The notes beneath the pieces are model-generated. The model saw nothing but the letters and a program-made list of their open reading frames with translations. It searched no databases and was not told the origin of the DNA. A stretch of 20,632 nt of DNA, taken from the NCBI GenBank assembly GCA_009774255.1, contig VSNK01000067.1, positions 1 to 20,632 of the forward strand, read 5' to 3'. Shown piece by piece: positions 14,082 to 20,632 of the stretch. This DNA comes from Faecalicatena sp. Lineage in GTDB: Bacteria > Bacillota > Clostridia > Lachnospirales > Lachnospiraceae. A program made the position numbers and the translations under genes. The stretch's first letter is position 1; each line of letters begins with the position of its first letter.

Positions 14082-14228
14082 GTTACAGTTCACGGCCTAA
14101 CCGGCCGCGGACTGTAACGCAACCAGCCCATTGAAAAGTCGCCTGACGGCGAGGGGCTGGTTGCCAGCAACCGCTATTTTACTGGCCGGATGCCTTGCAG
14201 CAGGGTGCAAGGCACCGTGAATAGTAAC
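14082..14228 (+). mobile_element. Family A structured element, copy 3, with 8-bp flanking duplication
   Basis: 147 bp from GTTACAG to AGTAAC. It is flanked on the left (14074-14081) and right (14229-14236) by a perfect direct repeat GCGAAAAT, the mark of a transposition-type insertion. Hairpin 2 is GCAACCAGCCC/GGGCTGGTTGC; compared with copy 1 a T-A pair has become A-T, so pairing is preserved. It encodes no protein, so it would be a MITE-like non-autonomous element moved by an enzyme elsewhere in the genome. It lies just downstream of the terminator of the ferritin-like gene. Confidence 0.8.
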
Positions 14229-14235
14229 GCGAAAA

Positions 14236-14260
14236 TAGCAATAGCAGGGATTTCCCCTGC
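14236..14260 (-). terminator. Terminator of the carbohydrate/ferritin transcript
   Basis: On the minus strand GCAGGG-gaaat-CCCTGC (14260-14244) is followed by TATTGCTATTTT. It lies 17 bp after the ferritin-like stop. The end of the tail is the GCGAAAAT target sequence duplicated around family A copy 3. Confidence 0.65.
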
Positions 14261-14277
14261 CACTTGCTTATAAAACG

Positions 14278-14823
14278 TCACTCCCGTGCCAGTGCCTGCA
14301 GCAGCATGACATGATATTCCTCATCCTGGATGATCCGCCTCAGCACTGCGTTTACGCAGTCGTCGTCAATCACCTTGATGTGCATATGGTACTGTTTGAT
14401 GGCACCTTCTTCCGCCTCTATGTCAGCCTGCAGCATTTTTCCCACATGCTCCGGAAGGGTGAGGCACTCCGGCGTCCACATCCTGGGCCGCCCGTTGTAT
14501 GGCCTTGCCACAAAATCCACCTTCCCGCCCAGCAGGCAGATCAGCTCGCCCAGCTTCTGCAGATGCATCATTTCCGCAACCGCAATTCCCAAAAGCGTCT
14601 TTGCCATAGAACATTTTTCATGGGAAATACGGTTTTCATTGTTAATGTACTGGGTGATCGCGGACAACTCCGACACTGGCCCGCAGTAATCTACACTCAG
14701 CAGATTCGCATAGGACGGGTTCTCCCTCCTCACCTGGATCGGAGGATAGGGCAGGTCCATCATGATTGGTTTTACGCCTGCAAAGCTGCAGGTATTTGTC
14801 AGACATGCTTCATTTCTTTCCAT
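14278..14823 (-). CDS. Ferritin-like (bacterioferritin/rubrerythrin-fold) protein
   Basis: A 181-residue four-helix protein. Candidate diiron ligands are E52 (SELSAITQYI), E84 and H87 (AEMMHLQKLGEL), E136 or E138 (DIEAEEGAIKQY) and E168/H171 (QDEEYHVMLL). The N-terminal block (YPPIQVRRENPSYANLLSVDYCGPVSEL) is typical of clostridial ferritin-like proteins of unknown substrate; roles in peroxide reduction or iron storage are plausible. AGGAG lies 15 nt before ATG 14823 and only 3 nt before an in-frame TTG at 14835, so the start is uncertain by four residues. It is last in the carbohydrate operon, 80 bp after the symporter gene, and its link to sugar use is unclear. Confidence 0.85.
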   Translation of the reverse strand: MERNEACLTNTCSFAGVKPIMMDLPYPPIQVRRENPSYANLLSVDYCGPVSELSAITQYINNENRISHEKCSMAKTLLGIAVAEMMHLQKLGELICLLGGKVDFVARPYNGRPRMWTPECLTLPEHVGKMLQADIEAEEGAIKQYHMHIKVIDDDCVNAVLRRIIQDEEYHVMLLQALARE

Positions 14824-14903
14824 AATTTTACACAATATCTCCTTGCTGTCTTCTTCATTTGATGATATGCCGAAGCTGCAAATTTATTACTGTTCAAGGT
14901 CTT

Positions 14904-16301
14904 TCATCCTCTCCTCTGAATCAATTCTTCCATGATCTCCTTATGTTTTTCCGTACTGATCGGATACATCAGATAAAAAATCGCGTTGACCAGGCTGAGT
15001 ATGGCGGGGATCAGCGTAATAAACCAGTTCACCGCACCGAGTACCCGGGGCGTCTGTGTCTGGTTGGCCACATATCCCAGAGAGGCCAGCACGGCTGCCG
15101 CGATGGCAGGCATGATCGCGCCGCCGGCTTTATTTGCCACGGATACGATGGAAGACAAAAATCCGTCGCAGCGCACTCCCGACACATATTCCCCATAGTC
15201 CACCGCGTCCCCGATGGCCCCGAAATGGATCCCCATATAGGCGTAAAAGCTCATGCTCCCGATGAATGTCAGCACCCAGAAGGTGATTGCGGGAGCCGTC
15301 ACGAAGTACATCGCGAAATATGCTGCCGCAGTCAGAAAATTCAGCGCCGCGCACACCTTTCCCTTGTGCTTTAAAATTCCAAACAGAAAGTTCCCCAGCC
15401 ACCCCGTACCGACCACTGCCGCCGCCAGGCTGATCCAGCCGTAGGTGGTGGCATATCCGGCGTCGCCTGCGTTGTACTGCCAGTAGTAGGCAAGGATCGC
15501 CGCCCTTCCGTAGATCACGCAGCCCAGGATCAACTGCCCCAGGATCAGGATGATCACCGGCTTATTCTTAAACAGAGACTGCATCTGGGCTTTCAGTGGG
15601 ATGGAATCCTGATTGGGCGGAGGCGTCACCACTTCCTTTGTCTTCCAGCAGCATACGATCATCGTGGGAATTCCCAGAATGCAGGTGATCAGCACCGCCC
15701 AGAAATATCCCCGCGCGTCCGTAGCGGAACCGTCCCTGGCAAATACCCGGATCAGGGGAACCGCGATGATGACCGTCACCATGGAGCTGACGTTCGCAAA
15801 CATCATACGGAGCCCAGACACCTTTGCCCGGTCCTCCGTGTCCGGGGTGATGCAGCCGTTGAGCGCGCCGTAAGGCATATTGCTGCAGGTGGAGGCCACG
15901 GTCAGCAGCAGATAGATTCCCCACATCCAGAGCATCCGCATATTGTAACTCCAGTCCGGACCGGCCGCGAAAATGAGGACAATAAAGACAGCCATTGCCA
16001 CGGACCCGATCAGGAACCAAGGCCGGTAACGCCCCCAGCGGCTGTTGGTGCGGTCTGCCAGAGACCCGATGACCGGGTCATTGAAGGCATCGAACACACG
16101 GACCACCAGCATCATGACCGATACGGCGGCCGCCGGGATCCCGATGGTATCCGTATAATAGATCATCAGATAGGTACTGAGCCAGTAATACATGAAATTA
16201 TATCCAAAGTCGCCCAGCGCATAGTAAAATCTCTGCAGCGGCGTCAGGTGGAAGGTGCTGAGGTCCACCCCGGCCTCGTATTTTGTTTTTTTCTTCCTCA
16301 T
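14904..16301 (-). CDS. GPH-family (MelB/XylP-like) sugar:cation symporter
   Basis: A 465-residue, 12-helix transporter. It has the glycoside-pentoside-hexuronide signature GSLADRTNSRWGRYRPW after the second helix, a second-half DYGEYVSGVRCDGFLSS motif, and an N-terminal TPLQRFYYALGDFGYNFMYYWLS block. GPH proteins import sugars, polyols or glycosides with Na+ or H+. ATG 16301 is 5 nt after AGGAGG and 26 bp after the kinase stop, so it belongs to the SDR-transketolase-kinase operon and presumably brings in the substrate of that pathway. Confidence 0.92.
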   Translation of the reverse strand: MRKKKTKYEAGVDLSTFHLTPLQRFYYALGDFGYNFMYYWLSTYLMIYYTDTIGIPAAAVSVMMLVVRVFDAFNDPVIGSLADRTNSRWGRYRPWFLIGSVAMAVFIVLIFAAGPDWSYNMRMLWMWGIYLLLTVASTCSNMPYGALNGCITPDTEDRAKVSGLRMMFANVSSMVTVIIAVPLIRVFARDGSATDARGYFWAVLITCILGIPTMIVCCWKTKEVVTPPPNQDSIPLKAQMQSLFKNKPVIILILGQLILGCVIYGRAAILAYYWQYNAGDAGYATTYGWISLAAAVVGTGWLGNFLFGILKHKGKVCAALNFLTAAAYFAMYFVTAPAITFWVLTFIGSMSFYAYMGIHFGAIGDAVDYGEYVSGVRCDGFLSSIVSVANKAGGAIMPAIAAAVLASLGYVANQTQTPRVLGAVNWFITLIPAILSLVNAIFYLMYPISTEKHKEIMEELIQRRG

Positions 16302-16327
16302 GGTTTCCTCCTGTTAAATCTTCCTGA

Positions 16328-17929
16328 TCAGCCTTCCCGAACGGTGATCATCCTGATTACCTGCTTCCACTCGTTGATACGCTCCGCCCGGTCCTCCTCC
16401 CGCATCCTGGGTTCGTAAACCGTTCTTCGGTCTTCGCGATGCAGGTTCTCTTTCCCGGTGATACCGCGCGCAGATTGTTCCGGTTCCGTACCTTCTTCCC
16501 CGCATGATTTCTCTGTTCCGCTGATATCCCGGCCGGATTGTTCCGGTTCCATACTTTCTTCCCGAAACAAATCTGCTTTCCTGTACAGCCCCGCTCCGAT
16601 TCCTGCCAGCAGGGCCGCGCCCAGGGCAGAAAGCTCTTCCGTCTCCGACACCGCCACCCTCAGGCCGGACAGGTCGCTTTGGGCCTGCATCAGATATGCG
16701 TTCCTGGTGGGGCCTCCGTCCACGCGCAGCTCCCGGATCTCCATCCCGCTGTCCTTTTCCATGGCTTCGAGCACCGCCTGGATCTGCATCGCAATGCTGT
16801 TCAATGCCGCCCGGATGATCTCATTTCTGCCTGTGATCCGTGTCATTCCGTAGAGCACCGCCCTGGCACTGTCGTTCCAGTAGGGGGCGGAAAGTCCGGA
16901 AAACGCAGGCACCAGAACCGTGCGGTCATTGGGATTGGCCTCCCGTGCCGCCGCCTCTGTCTCTGCCGCGGACCGAATCAGTCCCACCTCGTCCTTGAGC
17001 CAGGTCACAACCGCCCCGGTATAATTGATATTTCCTTCCAGCACATAATCCACACTGCCGCCGATCCCCCATGCCAGGGAGGCTGCCAGCCCGTGGCTGC
17101 TGGAAACACACCGGCTCCCGGTATTCATCATAATGGAAGACCCGGTCCCGTAGGTTGTCTTGATCATCCCCGGACGGTGGCAGCCCTGTCCGAACAGCGC
17201 TGCGTGAGAATCCCCCATGGCACTGTGGATCGGGATTTTCTGATCCAGCCAGCCTTCCAGATCTGTCATGCCGAACAGGCTGTCACTTCCGCAGACCTCC
17301 GGCAGACATTCCACAGGAATCCCGAACAGATTGCAGATCTCCTCGTCCCATTGCAGAGTATGGATATTGAACAATTGTGTCCTTGAGGCATTGGAATAAT
17401 CGGTTTTAAAGGCCGCCCCCTTTGTCAGGCGGCAGATGAGCCAGCTATCTATGGTGCCCAGACAGATTTCCTCCTTCAGCCTTCCCTGCAGGGCTTCCTC
17501 ATTTTGCAGGAGCCAGGCCATCTTGGCCGCCGGGAAGTAGGGGGAAGGAGCGAGGCCGGTCCGCTCCTTGATCATCGTACCCCACTGCTCCTGAACCTCC
17601 CCTGCAATCTCCTTCGCCCGGGAGCACTGCCATACCACCGCCTGTGCAAGAGGATTTCCCTTCCGGTCCCAGGCCGCGGTCGTCTCCCGCTGGTTGCTGA
17701 TGCCGATGGCTTTGATCTGGTTTTTGTCAATCCCAGATTTACACACCACCTCCTGTACGGCGGTGCGGACATTTTCATAAATTTCATTCAGGTCATGGGA
17801 GACCCAGCCGCATTCGCTGACAAGCTGCCTGTGGCTTTTGTCCGCGCGGGCCGTGATCCTGCCCTGTTCATCCGCCAGGATTGCCTTCGTCCCCTGGGTG
17901 CTCTGATCGATCCCCAATATGTATTTCAT
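16328..17929 (-). CDS. FGGY-family carbohydrate kinase
   Basis: A 533-residue kinase that phosphorylates a sugar, ketose or polyol with ATP. The N-terminal phosphate-1 motif is ILGIDQSTQGTKAI. ISNQRETTAAWDRKGNPLAQAVVWQCSR-type blocks and KTTYGTGSSIMMNTG resemble the glycerol kinase branch, and C-terminal RELRVDGGPTRNAYLMQAQSD contains the ATP-binding GGxxxN motif. Glycerol specificity is not implied, because the neighbours are transketolase halves and a dehydrogenase; ketopentose, tetrulose or apulose are candidates. It is about 35-40 residues longer than usual because of a duplicated acidic insert near residue 457-498. It starts 3 bp after the transketolase B stop. Confidence 0.9.
   Translation of the reverse strand: MKYILGIDQSTQGTKAILADEQGRITARADKSHRQLVSECGWVSHDLNEIYENVRTAVQEVVCKSGIDKNQIKAIGISNQRETTAAWDRKGNPLAQAVVWQCSRAKEIAGEVQEQWGTMIKERTGLAPSPYFPAAKMAWLLQNEEALQGRLKEEICLGTIDSWLICRLTKGAAFKTDYSNASRTQLFNIHTLQWDEEICNLFGIPVECLPEVCGSDSLFGMTDLEGWLDQKIPIHSAMGDSHAALFGQGCHRPGMIKTTYGTGSSIMMNTGSRCVSSSHGLAASLAWGIGGSVDYVLEGNINYTGAVVTWLKDEVGLIRSAAETEAAAREANPNDRTVLVPAFSGLSAPYWNDSARAVLYGMTRITGRNEIIRAALNSIAMQIQAVLEAMEKDSGMEIRELRVDGGPTRNAYLMQAQSDLSGLRVAVSETEELSALGAALLAGIGAGLYRKADLFREESMEPEQSGRDISGTEKSCGEEGTEPEQSARGITGKENLHREDRRTVYEPRMREEDRAERINEWKQVIRMITVREG
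16436..16561 (-). repeat. 63-bp tandem duplication inside the kinase gene
   Basis: Two in-frame 63-bp units (16499-16561 and 16436-16498) encode 21-residue repeats sharing 11 positions, with EPEQS as the core (EESMEPEQSGRDISG and EEGTEPEQSARGITG). The DNA core TTCCGGTTCC.TAC.TTCTTCCC is shared on the plus strand. It falls in a surface region after the last core strand, before the C-terminal helix. Confidence 0.85.
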
Positions 17930-17932
17930 CGC

Positions 17933-18868
17933 TCATCCCTCCGCCAGCATCTGTTTTACTCTGCCTGCAATCCCTTCGGCATCCATTCCGTAGTGCGCGA
18001 AGACCTCCTTGTTGCTTCCCGGGATCAGATGCCCGTCGGGAAGTGCGATCTGCCCTACCCTGACAGGACATTTTTCCGCAGTCAACTGGGACACCAGGCT
18101 TCCAAGCCCGCCGAAGATGGAATGCTCCTCCACCGTCACAAGGAGCTTCGTGCTTCCGGCGTACTGAAGCACCGCCTCCTGATCCAGGGGCTTTAAGCAG
18201 TACATATCCAGGACTCCCGCGTCAATTCCCGCTTCCTTTAATATCGAAGCCGCATTTACCGCGTAAGGTACCATTTCCCCGCAGGCGATAAGCATCACGT
18301 CCGCCCCTTCGGCCAGGACATTGGCCTTATTCAAATGGAATTCCATGTGTTCATCATACACATCCTCGGTGGCGGAACGGCTCACCCGGACATAGGCCGG
18401 TTTTTTGTCCTGGAGCAATTCCCGGATCAGCCGCGCGGTCTGGTAGCGGTCACTTGGCAGGTATACCCGCATATCCGGCAGGGCACAGAATGCCGCGATA
18501 TCCTGGCAGGAATGGTGGCTCATCCCCAGTGCGCCGTAGCTGATACCGCCGCTAATGCCAATCAGCGTCACATTGGTGTTGGAATATGCCACGTCGATTT
18601 TTGCCTGTTCGTAGCTTCTGGTAGAAAGGAAGCTGGCCGGGGATGCCGCAAATGCTTTTTTCCCGCAGGAGGCCAGGCCCGCGGCCACGGACACCAGATT
18701 CTGTTCCGCGATGCCCACCTCGATAAACTGTTCCGGATACGCCTTCGCGAAAGGAGTCAAGGACGCAGAGCCCCTGGAATCCGAACACAGAACCACGATA
18801 TCCCGGTCTGTCTGTGCCGCTTCCATCAATGTATCGCAGATTACCTGTCTGTTTGTGATTTTATTCAT
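17933..18868 (-). CDS. Transketolase, C-terminal subunit (pyrimidine-binding plus C-domain)
   Basis: A 311-residue second half of a split transketolase. The conserved catalytic glutamate that activates thiamine diphosphate is E55 in FIEVGIAEQN. MSHHSCQDIAAFCALPDMRVYLPSD-type sequence and the later KLLVTVEEHSIFGGLGSLV block are standard for the pyrimidine and C-terminal domains. Its ATG overlaps the stop of the N-terminal subunit gene by 4 bp, so the two are translationally coupled and should form a heterotetramer. Split forms serve ordinary pentose recycling in some bacteria. In others they are dedicated to apulose 4-phosphate (AplAB) or sulfofructose (SqwGH). The sequence cannot tell which. 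Confidence 0.93.
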   Translation of the reverse strand: MNKITNRQVICDTLMEAAQTDRDIVVLCSDSRGSASLTPFAKAYPEQFIEVGIAEQNLVSVAAGLASCGKKAFAASPASFLSTRSYEQAKIDVAYSNTNVTLIGISGGISYGALGMSHHSCQDIAAFCALPDMRVYLPSDRYQTARLIRELLQDKKPAYVRVSRSATEDVYDEHMEFHLNKANVLAEGADVMLIACGEMVPYAVNAASILKEAGIDAGVLDMYCLKPLDQEAVLQYAGSTKLLVTVEEHSIFGGLGSLVSQLTAEKCPVRVGQIALPDGHLIPGSNKEVFAHYGMDAEGIAGRVKQMLAEG

Positions 18869-19683
18869 TGCAATGCCACCTCCAATTCTTTGACTGCCTG
18901 CAGGTACTGTTCCTCCGTCATCACTCCATGGTGCCAGGATGCCTGGCCTTCCATGAAGGAAACCCCTTTCCCCTTTGTGGTACGCGCGATCACCACGGAG
19001 GGCTTTCCTTTATAAGCCGCCGCTTTTTCATATGCCTTTACCAGCTCCTGGCAGTCATTTCCATGTTCCGCTTCAATCACATTCCAGCCGAAATCCCGGA
19101 ATTTGTCCGCCAGGCTGGCGCTGTCCATGACTGCTTCTGTTGTCCCGCTGATCTGCAGGTGGTTCAGATCCACCGTGGCGCACAGGTTGTCCAGCTTATA
19201 ATGTCCTGCGGCCATCATCCCTTCGTAGTTGGAACCCTCCGCCATCTCGCCGTCCCCCAGCACCACATAGGTGCGGTAATCCCGATGATCCATTTTTGCG
19301 GCCAGTGCCATTCCCACACCTACGGAAAGGCCGTGCCCCAGGGAACCGGAATTCAGCTCAATCCCCGGCACCTCCGTATTGGGATGGCCGATGAAGCGGC
19401 TGCCGAACTGGCTGAAGGTCTTTACCGCTTCTTCCACATCGTAATATCCACGCTCTCCCAGCACACAGTAGAGGGCATCCGCGCAGTGTCCCTTACTCAG
19501 CAGGAACCGATCCCGGTCCGGGTCGTCCTTTTTCTCCGGGGAGACATTCATTACCTGAAAGTACAGAACCGTCAGAATATCGATCACGCTCAGGTCCCCG
19601 CCTACATGCCCCGCCCTGGAATTGTGCATCATCTCAATGATGTCCCTGCGGAGCTCATATGATTTTCTCGTTAATGAATCCAT
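18865..19683 (-). CDS. Transketolase, N-terminal subunit (thiamine diphosphate-binding)
   Basis: The 272-residue first half of the split enzyme. The ThDP/Mg motif is GDGEMAEG (143-150) to N174 (VDLNHLQ). H26 (RAGHVGGDLS), H66 (LLSKGHCADALY) and H100 (FIGHPN) match conserved active-site histidines, and LGHGLSVGVGMALAAK is also family standard. ATG 19683 follows GGAGG by 7 nt. A 141-bp gap with a hairpin separates it from the SDR gene upstream. Confidence 0.93.
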   Translation of the reverse strand: MDSLTRKSYELRRDIIEMMHNSRAGHVGGDLSVIDILTVLYFQVMNVSPEKKDDPDRDRFLLSKGHCADALYCVLGERGYYDVEEAVKTFSQFGSRFIGHPNTEVPGIELNSGSLGHGLSVGVGMALAAKMDHRDYRTYVVLGDGEMAEGSNYEGMMAAGHYKLDNLCATVDLNHLQISGTTEAVMDSASLADKFRDFGWNVIEAEHGNDCQELVKAYEKAAAYKGKPSVVIARTTKGKGVSFMEGQASWHHGVMTEEQYLQAVKELEVALQ

Positions 19684-19715
19684 GTTTCATCCTCCATTAT
19701 TTTTTCAATTGCCGT

Positions 19716-19770
19716 ACGCCTTGACTGCTGCCGATGCCCTGCACCTTACCGCAGGGCATCCGGCCTATGC
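19716..19770 (-). repeat. Hairpin related to family A module 3 (possible relic)
   Basis: On the minus strand GGCCGGATGCCCTGC, a short loop and GTGCAGGGCAT closely match the family A stretch GGCCGGATGCCTTGC...GTGCAAGGCA. The T-A pair is replaced by C-G on both sides. The tail ATCGGCAGCAGTCAA is only weakly like the family A end. The stem at 19733-19742 and 19751-19760 is perfect over 10 bp. It lies between the SDR and transketolase genes and could modulate expression, but it lacks a T-run. Confidence 0.5.
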
Positions 19771-19824
19771 ATTTCCATTTATACTCACGGCCGATGAAAT
19801 CTGCCGCTCAGTACTCTAAATGGT

Positions 19825-20604
19825 TTAGTAAATGGTAAATCCTCCGTCTACCACCAGGTCTTCGCCTGTGATCATGTTAGATTCCTTGCAGGACAGGAAT
19901 AATACCGCGGCAGCGATCTCGTCTGTCTCCGCGAAACGGTGAGCCGGTATCTTCTCGATCATGTCGTCCTTTACCTTCCCCTGCCATGCCCGCTCGCCCA
20001 TGTATGTATTCACGACTGTCGGTGCGACACCGTTGACGTTGATGCCATATTCCGCCCATTCCAGCGCGCAGACCTTAATCATTCCTACAACCGCCGCCTT
20101 GCTCATGGTGTATCCCACGTGCTTGTTGATGGCGATAAAATCTGCCTGGGAGGTGATGCACACGATCTTGCCGCCCTTGCCCTGACGGATCATCTGGTTC
20201 GCCACAGCCTGGCATACCCGGAACACACCCACCGCATTGATGGCCATGTGTTTCTCGATGGTGCTGATCTCAATGTCCGTTGCACGGTACAGGTCTACAA
20301 ACCCGGGCATCGCCGCCAGGATATTGACCTCGCCGAAAGCCTCTATAACTTCTGCCATCATGGCGTCCACGCTTTCCTGGCTGGTCACGTCGCACTCCAC
20401 GCCTACGGTTTTGACGCCGTATTCCTCCGCGATGGCTGCCGCCACCGCCGGGCAGTTGTCCTTGCAGTCCACGATGGCTACCTTTGCGCCCTTCTTTGCG
20501 TACATCCGGGCAGTTGCCTCACCGATACCGCCTGCGCCTCCTACTACGATCGCTGCCTTTCCTGTCAGATCAAAATCACCGTTTACCTTTTCGTACTGAA
20601 TCAT
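19825..20604 (-). CDS. Short-chain dehydrogenase/reductase, probable polyol or sugar dehydrogenase
   Basis: A 259-residue classical-type SDR using NAD(P). The Rossmann motif is VGGAGGIGEA (21-30). D46 at the end of strand 2 (AIVDC) favours NAD. The catalytic set is N123, S152 (ITSQAD), Y165 and K169 (YTMSK). The C-terminus ends MITGEDLVVDGGFTIY, as usual. The common NNAG structural motif after strand 4 is AMPG here (NILAAMPG). As first visible gene of the operon it would oxidise a polyol or sugar alcohol to the ketose taken by the kinase, or act in reverse. AAGGAGGAAAC precedes ATG 20604; the promoter is beyond the window. Confidence 0.92.
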   Translation of the reverse strand: MIQYEKVNGDFDLTGKAAIVVGGAGGIGEATARMYAKKGAKVAIVDCKDNCPAVAAAIAEEYGVKTVGVECDVTSQESVDAMMAEVIEAFGEVNILAAMPGFVDLYRATDIEISTIEKHMAINAVGVFRVCQAVANQMIRQGKGGKIVCITSQADFIAINKHVGYTMSKAAVVGMIKVCALEWAEYGINVNGVAPTVVNTYMGERAWQGKVKDDMIEKIPAHRFAETDEIAAAVLFLSCKESNMITGEDLVVDGGFTIY

Positions 20605-20632
20605 TTTTGTTTCCTCCTTAAATATTTAGTTA

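Noticed and set aside
13892..14134. 80-codon plus-strand ORF across the toxin gene and family A copy 3
   Set aside because: It is antisense to the toxin and runs into the repeat, with no ribosome site.
14311..14862. 183-codon plus-strand ORF opposite the ferritin-like gene
   Set aside because: The minus strand carries conserved ferritin motifs; the plus frame shows none.
16538..17386. 282-codon plus-strand ORF opposite the FGGY kinase
   Set aside because: Antisense shadow of a clear kinase gene in GC-rich codons; no ribosome site or recognisable protein pattern.

Overview
The window looks like chromosome from an anaerobic gut-type Clostridia, most likely Lachnospiraceae. This is inferred from strong AGGAGG-type ribosome sites, a glycine/serine-linker lipoprotein, the protein families present, and clear sigma-A promoters; no 16S rRNA or other marker is in view. 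Nearly everything is on the minus strand. The exceptions are the 3' end of a LacI-family regulator at the left edge and one small antisense RNA.

Layout, left to right: partial LacI regulator (1-708, +), a terminator shared with a convergent hybrid histidine kinase (819-3779), a three-unit array of hairpin repeats (about 3937-4337), a cytidylate-kinase-like P-loop protein (4474-5094), and a full branched-chain amino-acid-type ABC importer (livF-G-M-H-J, 5273-10319, transcribed J to F from a consensus promoter at 10418-10446). Then come a xylose-isomerase-like TIM-barrel protein (10656-11627), an AAA-ATPase-like/PD-(D/E)XK protein (11744-13471), and a previously uncalled 32-residue holin-like toxin facing a convergent antisense RNA (13722-14052). 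Last, reading leftward from the right edge, is a carbohydrate operon: SDR dehydrogenase, split transketolase, FGGY kinase and GPH-type symporter, followed by a ferritin-like protein (20604 down to 14278). That gene set fits uptake of a polyol or sugar, oxidation to a ketose, phosphorylation, and cleavage by transketolase. The substrate is not readable from sequence; pentitol/pentulose or apiose/apulose-type chemistry are the leading options.

The most unusual content lies between genes. Three unrelated families of structured repeats occur in 20 kb. Family A is 142-147 bp with three copies (10485, 13540, 14082) plus two possible relics. It has imperfect terminal inverted repeats GTTAC..TTCACGG / CCGTGAATAGTAAC and several hairpins with compensatory changes, and one copy has a perfect 8-bp flanking duplication (GCGAAAAT). 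Family B has a 67-bp hairpin after livF and a 207-bp relative carrying a second hairpin nested inside it between livJ and livH, whose end supplies the livJ stop codon. Family C is the three-unit array upstream of the histidine kinase. The type I toxin-antitoxin locus sits between two family A copies.

All domain and family assignments come from motif reading without database searches. Hairpins and promoters were identified by eye.
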